DNA from: Stemphylium vesicarium
Lineage: Eukaryota > Ascomycota > Dothideomycetes > Pleosporales > Pleosporaceae
Assembly: GCA_004380135.1 (NCBI GenBank)
Contig: QXCR01000005.1
Span: 124,001-188,000, forward strand
Length of the DNA stretch: 64,000 nucleotides
Direction of reading: 5' to 3'
Numbering within the stretch: the stretch's first letter is position 1; each line of letters begins with the position of its first letter. Positions 11,668 to 22,996 of this stretch are shown piece after piece. Under the pieces are notes generated by a model. The model searched no databases. It was not told where the DNA came from and saw only the letters and a program-made list of their open reading frames with translations. The position numbers and the translations under genes are program-made.

Positions 11668-12836
11668 ATGAGTGGTCTTGAAGTTGTGGCTGCCCTCGCG
11701 GCAGTTGTGAGTATCGTCGGGTCGGCGTCAAGGCACGTCTTTCGCCAGTTTTCAAGAATCATCTTCTTCACACAGTACTACGGGCCAACAGGCCTAATAT
11801 TGTGCTTGTTCGGGAACAGCGAGATTTGGAGGGTGCAAGTACAAGTCTTGCAGAATACCAATGAGGCAGACGTTATGAACTTCATGAAGGCAGTCCAGGA
11901 CGAATGTAGCATTATAGCTATAGCAGTAAGTGAACGCTGCCTAATTCAACCAGAAACAAATAAGTTAATTGGCTTTAGAGTACTATCGTAGCACAAATCG
12001 CTATTACGGCACTTTCTTTAGATAACTTCAGCTGGATGCACTGGAGCGTTCGGGGGCTGTTCGCTCTCAGCATCGTCTCGTCGCTCATCGCTGTTCACCA
12101 CGCCACCAGGAAATATCGCCATCTAGGGCGTTGTTCAAAGGCAGCACAATTACAGGGGTGGATTGGTTACAAGACGGTGAAGGGTGAAATTCGACCAGCA
12201 TCCTCGCTTTGCGATATTGAGAGCACCGACACGAGGAATTGACGGGAGAAGATCCCCTCAGTTGCCTCCGTTCTCACCATGTCAGCCCCCAAAATGCTCC
12301 TATCTTTTTCGCTTCACTCATTCCTCATGGGGCTGGCCTTCTACTTTGGGTGGGTGTGGACGCAAAATCTCGACGAAGATGCTAGCGTGAAAGGCAGCTG
12401 AGCAGTCTTCATCACGTACATGGTGGGTTTGGTGTCTTCCTACTATGTGTACTCCTTGTCAAATCTTGTTATGGCTGATCAGAACTATGTGAGCTAGGGT
12501 AGTTTAATAGAGGACGAAGATGGGGTTCGAACAAGAAGAAGGTCGCCCAAAAGAGACGAGGAGCATGCAGCAAGTGGCAAAGATACTACTGTTCACTATG
12601 TTTCCACTGGGCAGAGAATAGCGAGTATGGCTACGGATCAAAGCGTGTCTCCGGATCCGCTCAGAGAATCATCTCAAGAACAGTCGCATCCGAATAACGC
12701 CGCTCAAAGTACGTCAATTACGCGAGAGCCCACACAAGTCTTCCAAGAGGCTGCTAGGTTACGGAAAGAATCCATGAAGGGTGATGGACGTCTGGCTCAG
12801 TTGTTGGAGGCGCTCGGAAGAGACTGTGGAGAGTAG
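11668..12836 (+). pseudogene. Decayed orphan membrane-protein gene with three in-frame stops
   Basis: Exon 1 (11668-11925) begins MSGLEVVAALAAVVSIVGSA and splices by a canonical 53-nt intron to 11979, giving IIAIA-STIVAQIAITALSL. From 11979 one frame stays coding-like to 12836 except for stops at 12240-12242 (TGA), 12399-12401 (TGA) and 12495-12497 (TAG). Between them lie hydrophobic helices (GLFALSIVSSLIAV; SVASVLTMSAPKMLL; VFITYMVGLVSSYYVYSL) and a polar tail ending near GDCGE. The family, from memory, is a common uncharacterised membrane protein of Pleosporales-like fungi. Each stop is one C-to-T change from a sense codon (CGA or CAG). Introns could hide the first stop (GT at 12177, AG at 12250-12251, in phase), but no ordinary intron removes all three. 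Most likely inactive; function unknown. Confidence 0.55.
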
Positions 12837-13233
12837 TCGCAGGATCGTATGGGAATGAAGGTTTCGCGTTATATCATCACCGTAGCTAGGGACGAACGAA
12901 TTCGATGGATCATGTAAGAACTTTGGACGGAGGACTTTCACTATGGACAGGTTGCTGAGTATGCAGTATTGTCCTATATTTGGCCGAAGAATGCAGTAGT
13001 TCAGTGTCTGCTGTTGAGATGGTGTGGATTACAAATGACGTGTGTGGGGTCGGCGTTGTACCCCTCCGACAGGGTCCCTAATAAAAAAGTTCGTCGTCGA
13101 AAGTGCAAATCGGCATTTCTAAGCAACACACTACGAGAACTTGTATATCTTCGCGCAATCAGCAGAGCGCATTTGATATCAACTTTTCGTACCAATACTA
13201 CCACCTACGACTTGAAATCCAAAAGCCCATAAG
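12837..13233. other. Upstream region of the Sqt1/AAMP gene
   Basis: 397 bp without a believable frame. It holds the promoter and leader of the WD40 gene. Confidence 0.4.
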
Positions 13234-14775
13234 ATGGCCATTCCCAACCCCACTTCGAACCAGCCCCAGCACGACGAGGACGACATCGACGTACATGATG
13301 TAGACAACACACTAGACGCAGAGGAGGCAGACGAGATTGTAGAAGATGACGGTGACGTGCCTATGGACTCGGACGACGAGGGCGACGAAGGCCGCCAGGA
13401 CATACAGATGGAGATCAACCTACAAAACGACTCGGCTGCGCATTTCGACGAGCACAAGGACAGCATCTTCTGCATAGCCCAACACCCCGTACACCGCGAG
13501 ATCATTGCGACAGGAGGTGGCGACGACGTAGGCTACATCGTCGATGTGTCTTCGGCGGCCGCGGCTGCGCAACCGAGCAACGACAGCCAACCCACGGAGC
13601 GCGAAGGATTGAAGAGCATATTCACACTGGATGGACACAAAGATTCAGTAAATGCCGTCGCATTCACTGAACCCAAGGGTCAATTTGTAGCGACTGCTGG
13701 ATTAGACGGCAAGTTGCGCGTGTGGCAGGGTGTGCCCGATGGCAAGAAATGGAAGTTTCTGGCCGAAGCACAAGAAGTGGAAGAGATCAACTGGCTCGTT
13801 TCGAACCCTTCGCCCGACCACCCCAATGTCGTCGCGCTCGGAGCCAGCGACGGTTCAGTATGGGTATACCAGATCAGTACAGAAAAGGGCAACGAGCTAC
13901 AGGTCCTACAAGCATACTACCTCCACACCGAGACATGTACAGCCGGTACATGGTCGCCTGACGGTGCGCTACTCGCTACTATCTCCGAAGATTCCAGTCT
14001 GTACGTCTGGGATGTGTTTGGCGATGCGGCGTCGCAAGGTCTGACTGCGACGACCGACTCACAGGCCGTTGTTGGCCTCACGGGTCACGATGAGCGCTTC
14101 CGCGTCGAGGGCGGTCTCTACTCTGTCGGCATTGCACCATCCGGCACCTTCGTCGCCGTTGGTGGTCCGGAAGGCCAGATCCGCATCGTTGGTCTACCCC
14201 GTCTTTCTCTTGCTGGACTTGCACAAGCCTCAACATCGACCGGTGGTGGAGGCGCGAAAAACAAATCTGGAGGTGGCAAGCAAGCTGGTGCTAAGGGCGG
14301 CGCGTCATCAGCTGGTCAGGCTGGACAGATTCTGGCGAGTCTGCAGGCAGGAAGCGATAATGTCGAATGCCTGAGCTTTTCCACCGCACCGCTTACTCTC
14401 ATGGCCGCTGGTAACGTCGACGGCTCCATCACTCTCTTCGATACCGCACATCGCTTCGCCGTACGAAGGCGGATAGAAGACGCCCACGCAGACGATGAGT
14501 CACCGCAAGCTGTCGTCAAGCTCGAGTTCGTTGCAAAGGAGGGTCCAGGTGGATGGTTGTTGACCAGTGCAGGATACGATGGTGTCTTGAAGCGCTGGGA
14601 TGCACGAGGAGGAACAGCTGCGGCTGGCAAGGGCCTCGTGGGCGAATGGAAGGGGCACAGGGGTGGTGGTGAAGGAGGCGGTATCATGTCCTTCGTACAA
14701 GGAGACGGCGAGATGGTCGTTACAGCTGGCGACGACCACGTCGCACTGGTCTACAAGACACCTTTCTCAGCATAG
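13234..14775 (+). CDS. SQT1: WD40 ribosome-assembly protein, Sqt1/AAMP family
   Basis: A single exon of 513 aa. The first 60 residues are strongly acidic (runs of Asp and Glu), followed by the family signature DSAAHFDEHKDSIFCIAQHP that opens the first propeller blade. WD-type blades continue to the end, for example FTLDGHKDSVNAVAF, TAGTWSPDGALLATISEDSSLYVWDV and the closing VVTAGDDHVALVYKT. A Gly/Ala/Ser/Lys-rich low-complexity loop (about residues 335-368) interrupts the propeller. Yeast Sqt1 is a dedicated chaperone that captures nascent uL16 (Rpl10) through an acidic surface for loading onto the 60S subunit; the acidic N-terminus here fits that. The human relative is AAMP. Expected in cytosol and nucleus. 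Confidence 0.9.
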   Translation: MAIPNPTSNQPQHDEDDIDVHDVDNTLDAEEADEIVEDDGDVPMDSDDEGDEGRQDIQMEINLQNDSAAHFDEHKDSIFCIAQHPVHREIIATGGGDDVGYIVDVSSAAAAAQPSNDSQPTEREGLKSIFTLDGHKDSVNAVAFTEPKGQFVATAGLDGKLRVWQGVPDGKKWKFLAEAQEVEEINWLVSNPSPDHPNVVALGASDGSVWVYQISTEKGNELQVLQAYYLHTETCTAGTWSPDGALLATISEDSSLYVWDVFGDAASQGLTATTDSQAVVGLTGHDERFRVEGGLYSVGIAPSGTFVAVGGPEGQIRIVGLPRLSLAGLAQASTSTGGGGAKNKSGGGKQAGAKGGASSAGQAGQILASLQAGSDNVECLSFSTAPLTLMAAGNVDGSITLFDTAHRFAVRRRIEDAHADDESPQAVVKLEFVAKEGPGGWLLTSAGYDGVLKRWDARGGTAAAGKGLVGEWKGHRGGGEGGGIMSFVQGDGEMVVTAGDDHVALVYKTPFSA

Positions 14776-17700
14776 GGAGCTGAGCCGCATGATAGATAGA
14801 GCAATACCCAGAAAAGCGACCACTTTCCTTTCAAACTAGACATCTTCTGCATGTCTTTCCAAACATCTTGCACTTCTTGTCCAAATCTGCCAGCTCACAA
14901 ACCGAGCAGCGACTTTAGCATCCCACCGGCTAAAATACCCACTGCCATCGACAGTAGGTCTGATAATTGCTCCATTGGGTTGTTTTGTATTATGTTGGCG
15001 TGGCTGGACTGTTGGTGGCGAAAACCCTTAGCTAAGACCAAGCCGGCCTAGACCTCCCTTAGAAGCATATCCAGGCGCGCTTGGATGACTGCACGCTACT
15101 GGCCGCGGAAGTAATTCGTATGTTGAGTACTTTTGACAAAGACATGCATGCGACTGTGGATTCATTCTGCGACACTGATCCGCATTCCGGTGGACATCTG
15201 CGTCATAAGCCTTCGGTCTCATCTTCCACATCACCAGATCGTCAGTTGAGTTATCCCAGGACTCTCTTTCAGGATATCTCTAATCATATGCTGCAACATT
15301 CACGATATCAGGGTACCGTACCCCCGGACACGCGCCTATCATGGATCCCACGCTAACCCTTCGCCACAGCTCCGTTGGATTCGGAGCGCGCCTCCGCCTC
15401 GTATCTCGCCGCAGCCTCGGTACTCACAAACATGCCAAACCGTTGCGCCAGTTATGTACCCCACCAGCCGTTGAAACAGCATCAGCACCATCGCGGTCGA
15501 AGCGGTATGCGCCGTGGGCCCTCCCTTGTTTGACGTCCTCGAGGCCTGAGCATGACGTCACAGCCCCATGATCTGCAGGCAAGGTTTTCTTTCTTTTCCA
15601 CGGAATCTAGAGCACCCCCACAAGCAGCAGTAATCCCGATACACCGGAGAGCAAGTAAACCGGGGGTGTTTTCCTAACAAGGGGGGTAAGAGTGGCGAAG
15701 GTACACGAGTCTAGGTACGTCAGACGGGATCAACGGTTTTCTTCCGAATCGGGTGTACTGTAGGAACCTTTTCCTTAGATGGCGCGCGGCATAGGAAAGT
15801 GGAAACTTGGATGCCTCTACTGTATTGCCCACCTGCGTATAGCGAAGATCATCACTTGTAGGCGAACCTTTCCGCAGCCAATCACACAGCAGGATTCATG
15901 CGTTCAAGGTACGACTAAAGTCCCGGTTTTTTGCCCGCGCAGGTTCATGCCAGATATGGCTGCCTGTTTGGTTAGCCGGGTATCTTTCACGGCGACCATA
16001 CGTAGCGCCAGCCGAAAGAGCGTGGGAAAGGCGGAGCGCAAGACAGGGTTGTGGCGTGGTTTGCTCGCGGAGACCTTGACGTGAGGATTACTTGCTATGG
16101 CTTGCGCAAACCCACGAGATTGACTTTGCACCCTCCGCGCTTCCGCGGGACCGTTATACGATGGTCTGAGTATCTGCACGCATGCAACCCATCACGCAAA
16201 GGGCATGGGCACAGACGCAAGTAAGCAGTACCATTCCATGGTTTGACGTTTACTTGCATATGCCAACAAATTACTCATGGCGACCCCCTCAATCTAGTTT
16301 CGTCCCACACCTTTGGTCAACAGGCAGTCCGACCGACCGACCTACCTACCTTTTGCCCACTGGGGGATTTGATGTACGTCATTCCTCGGCTTTATTTTTT
16401 CTCGCGTAAGATTGTCCTGGGAAGGGGTTCACGCAGGATCTAGTGTTGTGGGTAGGGCTGGGTCAGCAGTGTACGGAAGTACGTATCTTCTTGTGGACTT
16501 TGTTACGAATGTGGCCGAAAGAAGCTATGCAGCGGGCGGAAAAGGGAGTTGAAGCCGTTGTTGCTTGCAAGCCACGGTGCAATTTCCCATCGCCAATGCG
16601 AGGTGAGCTTGATATGAACAATCGGTAAGTTGCTTTGGGCAGTCCATAACGTAGCTCCCGGTGTGATGAACTGCACAAAGGTAAAGGGGAAATCTTAGAC
16701 GCACATATTGGCCATTTGCCTTTTCAAATTCCAAGTGCTTAAACAATACATACTAGAGCAAAACAACACGTTGCAATAAAGGACAAAGGAGCAGTAGGCG
16801 GGCGGTGCAGCATACCTTCAACTATGATCATGCTTCTATCTACGACTCCAACAACCCAATCTCATGATATGTGACTAACTATCGGCTCCTTGGGTGCCAT
16901 TTACACAAGGGCACGCACTAGCGCTCGCACTGCGGCTTTATCCCAATTCAACCTCCTTATCATGTACCCGCATCCGCCAACAGAAAATGCTATACCACTC
17001 TGATATCTCAACCCAGCTCCTGAACCGCAAACCCAGTACCCCCACGTCAGGTCTCCATGGGATTTCGTACATGTGACGTGCGGTGAATACCGTACTTCAC
17101 ACTGCGTCCAGCGAAAAAGGAGAGGGCCAGGGTACACCATGGAAAACTTCCAACTCGCGCGGCGCAGTGATCCGTAGACAAATCAGAGGCTGCGCATAAG
17201 ACGTGATGTGCCGTTGTTGGGAAGGATCTAGTTTAAGAAACGCGAGTTCGCCAAGAAGACCCTCTAGTGGAGGTTTATTGAGTCGTGGGGTAAGACAGTG
17301 CTGGTATACGGGAGGGAAAAGAGAACAAGACTTGCAGCTTGGTAGCGGTATAGTAGACGAGGCTAGTTGGGCGTTAGATGAGATAGTGCCGGGCGTGCTG
17401 TGCCCGTTTTGGTGTACATGGACATACTCTTAGCCTGACCTCAACCCTGACGGGTTGCACCACATTGCTTGCATTAGTCCCAGGGTAGCCGTTCATGTCA
17501 GCGGCGGCCAGCGAAGTCGTCAGTTCGTCCCTGTCTCCGTCATGATCGTCGCGATGGAGGTCCTTGGTCGAACCCGCATGCCAAAGCTTGGTGCCTGGCT
17601 ATGATGTTTTCGTATCGATATTTTGATACCCACGCGCGGTCGATTGTTCCGTGGGCCAATGGAATCGGCTACGTTGTGCCACCTCTATCATGGGAGTTAG

Positions 17701-18323
17701 TCGATCGATTGGCGTGACATGGTGACATGTGGAGAAAGGACCAGGTCGCTGCATGCTGCATGTAAGCAGGGGCCGGCGATTATGCGAGGCATGGGTAGTA
17801 GGGTAGCAAAGGCTCTGTGTGGATCGGTAGCTTGAATGAAGCAAACGTCCACCGGAATTTATTCATATTGCTGATCCGTCATGGGTCCTTTGTGCACGGA
17901 GTAATTTGCAAGGAGGAAGTATGTTGGTGAAAGCAGCTCGTATGCTATGGCGGCTATCTGGAAAAGAAGTCAAGGCTAAACCAACTTCTGCTGTATCTAA
18001 TCATGTAATCGTACACATGATGATGGAACACCTGTTCCACACATCGCTCAAACGCCGAATCATCAGTCATGGCTGCTGCGGTGGACATCCCCGCCTCGAC
18101 CGGTCATTGCAGCAAATAGGAAAGAATTTGGAAAACAGTAAGAGAAAAGAAGCTTTTTTTGCTTGCTCGAAGTACGGGAAAGCCGCGGGGTATCGTAAGA
18201 ATTGTCGGAAGAAGCAGTCACAGCCACCAAAGTACTCCATATCAAAATATGATGTGAAGGCCGATAGTGCGAGAGGCGTCAGAATGGGAGAGTTCTCATG
18301 GCAAGAATGGTGAGGTTGGCATT
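14776..18323. other. 3.5-kb gene-poor interval downstream of SQT1 and the bZIP gene
   Basis: It lies between the converging 3' ends of SQT1 and the bZIP gene. I checked the open frames, including 15779-16084 and 17906-18313 on the plus strand; none has a recognisable motif or natural protein composition. No tRNA, no transposase fragment and no long terminal repeat was seen. A tetranucleotide run (CCGA then CCTA) sits near 16331-16350. It is about seven times the typical spacing in this window. Confidence 0.45.
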
Positions 18324-19331
18324 CTATGCCCCCATATCATCCATATCCTCATCGGTGAAATCCTTGAGGAGTTCGAGTCCACCCATGTCGTCGGCATCTA
18401 CAGACGTGATGGATGTCATGCTGGGTTCGCGGGCCTGTTGAGCGATGAGGTGCGAGGTCGGGATGGCGGGGCTTTGGTTGGTGCTGTTCTGGCGTGATGT
18501 TGAATGACGCATGCCTGGTGGAGGAGCCTCCATGCCGAGAAGTCCGCCTGCACACCGGGCTAAGTATTCGTCAACAGCCCAGAAGCCACAGCCAGCATGA
18601 CGCAGGACTTCGTTTTTGAGACTGAGGACTTCTTCGCGGAGCATTGCTACGTTTTCTTTGAGCATTTTGTTCTTGGTGGAGAATTCCCGGGCTCGGCCTT
18701 CGAGGCCATTGATGTACTCCTTCTTGCGTTGCCTGCACTTGTGGGCGGCGACGCGGTTCTTTTCGAGGTGTGTCTGACGCGCGGATGAAACCTGGAAGGG
18801 GTAGCCGTCGGCCGTGTAAGCTTCAACCATTTGCGGCTGAGACTTGGGCCTACCCCGCTTGCGCTTCGGGGGCTGCGGGTTGGTGTCGCCGTTGTCGGGT
18901 TGAGGCGGTGCAGATGCACTTGGCATGGTGCTAGCAGCGTCGTCCTGATTGGCAAACGACTGTCGGCTAGTGCGCCGTCGCTTTGGGGAAGGCTCCTCTG
19001 GCGGGGTCATTTGCAGCGGAGAGGGCTCTTGCTTGGGCCAAAAGGTAGTTTCGTTGCGGAGCTGTTCAACCGGAATTGAGCTCTCGCGCTGATCGTCGCG
19101 GAGAGGGTGAGTTGGGGAATGCTCTTCGGGGGGAGTGACTTGGCCATATCGCTCGAGGCTGGCGTGGGTAAGGAGTGAGGGGGGAATGGAGAAGGCCTGT
19201 GTGGAAAGGGTGACGGGATTACTGAAGGCTGTCGCCCACCTGTCCTGTTGCTGGCTCATGTTCGGGTGGTGAAGGGCAGTGAAAGCCTCGCCAGCCCAGT
19301 CAAACTGTGGCTGTTGCTGAATCTCCGTCAT
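18324..19331 (-). CDS. bZIP transcription factor, ATF/CREB type
   Basis: A single exon of 335 aa from the first in-frame ATG (19331). Residues near 150-160 hold an AT-hook-like KRKRGRPK. The basic region NRVAAHKCRQRKKEY (about 190-205) carries the N-x2-A-A-x-K-C-R core of ATF/CREB proteins, and a leucine zipper follows (residues about 208-245). After it comes GCGFWAVDEYLARCAG, a conserved tail in fungal relatives. Two similar segments, TPPEEHSP and TPPEEPSP, offer proline-directed kinase sites, as expected for targets of stress MAP kinases (inference). The open frame continues upstream of the ATG through His, Asn and Ser runs but has no start codon there. Probably regulates stress or developmental genes. 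Confidence 0.88.
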   Translation of the reverse strand: MTEIQQQPQFDWAGEAFTALHHPNMSQQQDRWATAFSNPVTLSTQAFSIPPSLLTHASLERYGQVTPPEEHSPTHPLRDDQRESSIPVEQLRNETTFWPKQEPSPLQMTPPEEPSPKRRRTSRQSFANQDDAASTMPSASAPPQPDNGDTNPQPPKRKRGRPKSQPQMVEAYTADGYPFQVSSARQTHLEKNRVAAHKCRQRKKEYINGLEGRAREFSTKNKMLKENVAMLREEVLSLKNEVLRHAGCGFWAVDEYLARCAGGLLGMEAPPPGMRHSTSRQNSTNQSPAIPTSHLIAQQAREPSMTSITSVDADDMGGLELLKDFTDEDMDDMGA

Positions 19332-19354
19332 GGAGGGCAGTTGCGGGGTTTGGG

Positions 19355-19395
<41 letters not shown>

Positions 19396-19438
19396 TTGTT
19401 GTTGTTGTTGTGGTGGTGGTGGTGGTGGTGGTGGTGGC
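19355..19438. repeat. Composite trinucleotide repeat upstream of the bZIP start
   Basis: On the plus strand GCT repeats pass into GTT and then GGT repeats. On the bZIP (minus) strand this reads as CAC, AAC and AGC runs, in the same frame as the bZIP protein but upstream of its first ATG. It is either a repeat in the 5' leader or part of an N-terminal extension begun at a non-AUG codon (a TTG lies at 19446-19448). Confidence 0.85.
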
Positions 19439-22400
19439 GGGGTTGCAATTGTTTGGTAGGGTGGTTTCCAGGCGCAGTGTTGTTGTGTGTTGTGCTCTGG
19501 TGCGCTATCGAGAGGGGCAGGTGCTTATATGGTCAAACAGTGAAGGAGCGGAACAGTAGGCCGCTGTCGTATCAGGAGGCGTCTTTTGTCGTCCAGAAGG
19601 CAAGTCAAGAAAGCCGCAGGGGAGCCACGGAGGGGTTAAAAGTAGCTGAGCTGGAAGATGGACTGGCATGGGAATTCAAACAAATGAGGGCTTAAGCAAC
19701 ATGCGGAACTTGGGAAAGCGATTGCAGGGAACATGGACCAGGATGGTTTCCGGCAGGCCGTAGCGTGATTGGGCGGAGGTACGCCAAGTGACGTAGCGCA
19801 GCTCCCAGATCGACGATGAGTACTGCAATCGCCTTTTCCAGCCCGTACCGCCATGGCATTTTTCCTCTGCCTGATCTCGATCGCCTGCCTGACACGCCTG
19901 TCCACCTTTCCCCCTCTCAGTCGCCGCATGCTGCCCGGTTCTTCTCGGCAACATGCGCAGCTCCCTGTCGCTGGCAACATGGTTTTCCCGAACCTTCTCC
20001 TGTTCCCGGTGCAGTCCCCCATGGCAATCCGTGGATGAGGCTAAGAGCGGCACTATGCCCTAGCCGAAGAGACATGCCCCGCGGATCACAACCCTCGCAG
20101 CAACTCAGTCGAGACCATATCGTTTGCGCCATTTGCGTGATCCCGTGTCAGCAGAAACGTTATCTGGGTATGTTGCCGGTGTTTTCCTCCGAGCAAGATT
20201 GTCCAGCGTACGGTGGTGGGATCGATATGGCATTCACGAGACATGCATTAACAATTGCGGCGCGCCTGCCTAGAGAATCGTGCTGAAGGCTCTGCACCAC
20301 TAAGCCCTCAATATAGGGCTTTGCAGAGCTGAGACTACTTACGCCAGGTACAGCGAAGGCCGGCCATCACTAGCGACGACCTGGGACCTTGCGCGGCATG
20401 TACATCCCGAGTAGTAGCTTATTGGGAGGAGAGCGGCCCACAACAAATGACGCAACGGCCTGGTTCCGCGGACACGCCGGCCGCCACGCTACCCCTCCAT
20501 AGTAGCGTGCACGGCCATGTGCTCCACCCAATCAGATTGCCTTGCTCTTCTCTCGTCACAGTCTTCAGCCTCAGGCGTTCCTTTCGCCGGGATTCACGCA
20601 TAGGCCTAGAGATGTGTTCAAAGTATACAATGCACGCCAATATGAGCTTCTCTGGTGCTCTGTTTTCACAACGACTATGAACACGGTGCGCGCCTGTGGT
20701 TGAGAAGCTCCATACTCTTCGCATACCAATACCGATCACATGCTGAATGCTTGCAACGCTCTGTCGTAGCAGACCAAAGCTTACAAGGAGCCTGTAGATC
20801 GCTACTTATTAGCTCAAGTTGATAGTTGAGGCAAAATTCGACTATGGCCACATGCGAAAACTGGGCGGGCCCATGGAAAAGTCGCCTCCGCAACATGGGA
20901 AAGTGTTGAAAATCCCATCATTTTGCTTTGAAATCCGATCAGAGCCCCGCCAGCTTCCTGGCCCTCCCCTGCTGCCTTGCATCATCACACCTTGCGCCGG
21001 TGCCCAACAAGCCGGGATAAGGACGGGATTGGGAAACGATTTCCCCGCACGCTTTCACCTTTCGGTGTGACCTAACGCAACATACCCCAAAAGAAAATCT
21101 CTGGCAAGGACTTTAGCTGGTGTCGTTGCAGGCCCGTGAAGGACACGCCACGACCATGAGCTGTAGCCTATGAAGACTAAAGAATCCCTGTTTCTTGCGA
21201 GACATCTCTACTCTAAAGTTTCAGCTTACATCCTGTTGGAAAAGGGATCAGAATGCGATAGCTGTGAGGTTCAAGCTCTTCCAGCGAGCAGGTCGGCCAC
21301 TGCGGAATACCCCGAGGTAGCTCCGTCCTTCGATACCCTAGTACCCTTGTACGCCAACGACGTCCGAGCGCTTTCGGCCATAACCATCGTGACCTTGCGT
21401 TCCATACGGCACTTCGATTGCATGCTGGATAAAGACGTTCACCCTTTGTGTCTTATTTCCACCAATATTAAAACTATCGATAACGACATCTTGTGACGTC
21501 CACGACAGCCAAGATCGTGTCTTTACTGGTGGCAAACATGTACACCGCGATTTTCAGGGTGTTGTGAATTAGCCCAGATTCCGTCAACAGTTCTCGAACC
21601 TGCTATAATTCGCTTCCAGTATGTCGCCACCTTCAACATTCTGCAACTCCATGAGATCCAGAACGAAGTCCTCGACAGTATTATGGCAGCACAGCTTGGC
21701 GAGGTCGTCCTTCATCCAGAATCACGGATGGCCGACAATCGCTCTGCGTTTATCGAAGCATACAAGATCCATTATAGACCAGGAAGGGACCATTGACACT
21801 TGCAAACCTCACGATGCAGAAGCTTCTCACGCCCGCACATGTACTAAAGTAACGTACCATAGTCTGGACCAGATTCCTATTGCTCCCCAGCTTCCGTCTC
21901 TTCAGCATTACACTTTTGGTTTGCTGTAATTGGGTTGAGCTTTGCCTTTTTTTCCGCTCTACCAAGGGGACTATGGAAGCCCATAAGCACTTTATGTCTG
22001 TTGATGTAGGCTTGACACGAAGGTTTTCACAGAAAAAGGTTTCATCGCATCGTCATATTGTACTCTCAACTCTGCGTGTCTTTACTTTCCTCTCCAAATT
22101 CAATCTGAAGGCTAGGAGGCCTTGTATCTACGTTTCTGCCTCCTCAAGTTCTGGTTTCACAGAGTACGTCGTTTGATCTCTCGCATTTCCCTATACTATG
22201 TCGTCGATTCTAGCATCACTGTCCCTTCAAAGTACTGCCGAAGTTGCTGTGAGTGGTACCTCGTATTCTCAATCTCAGACAAAGTGGCGTACGCGGGACC
22301 GGCGGCTTTCTAAAGGGTCTAAGTAATGTGAATCTTCTAGAGTGACATATGTAAGAGCAAAGCATGCGCTGTAGACCACACGAGAAAACTCCACTTTGCT

Positions 22401-22996
22401 CGCCTGTGGCAACACATGCAACCTGAAGGGGTGAGTATGCGAAAGCAACGACGGCTGTCGGGTATATGCCACGAGTACCATGTCTCACGGGATACCAATG
22501 GCTATGCTGATACGGGCATCAGGTCACATTCGGGCGATTGACTATTGATGGTGCAATCATTAATACAGTGTCTTTTGATGACTAGGTTGGCGGGTTAAGG
22601 ATACAGCATCGCGCGAACGACAAAGTACAAACAGCAAGTGATGTTGTCGCGGGAAGATTGGACATAGCTTGTCGTTGATGATATGGAAAGCCTGATCAAA
22701 AGAAACCTGTAGTTTCGCAGTGAATGCATGGTGTTGGATCAAACCTAGCATGGGGTCGATGATGTGGAGCAGCTCAGAATGCGCTAACGCCGTTGATTAT
22801 GTCTTGGCGGGAAAGCGCGACGCGCACCGCGTCGTCGGCGCAACAGTGGTTGGGCAGTCACCCGTTCACCCTCAACACCACGACGGCCCCACTATGTGCT
22901 GAAGAGCACCATCGCGATCGCATACACAAACACACGCGACCGCACACCTTGCTATATCGACTCGTGCACGCGCCGTAACCGCGCCCAACCGCCGCC
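19439..22996. other. 3.5-kb gene-poor interval between bZIP and SMC3
   Basis: This is the divergent upstream region of the bZIP factor and SMC3. Open frames at 19816-20286, 21170-21496 and 21880-22176 were read; none looks like a protein. A minus-strand ATG at 19667-19669 opens a 54-codon frame ending at 19505-19507 that would be a uORF if the bZIP leader is long. No RNA gene or mobile element was recognised. Confidence 0.45.

Noticed and set aside
12505..12530. GGGTTCGAAC, like a tRNA T-arm
   Set aside because: No matching acceptor, D or anticodon arms are found around it, and it lies within the decayed protein gene.
19248..19695. Plus-strand frames with poly-Val/Leu/Trp runs
   Set aside because: They are the reverse reading of the trinucleotide repeat upstream of the bZIP gene.
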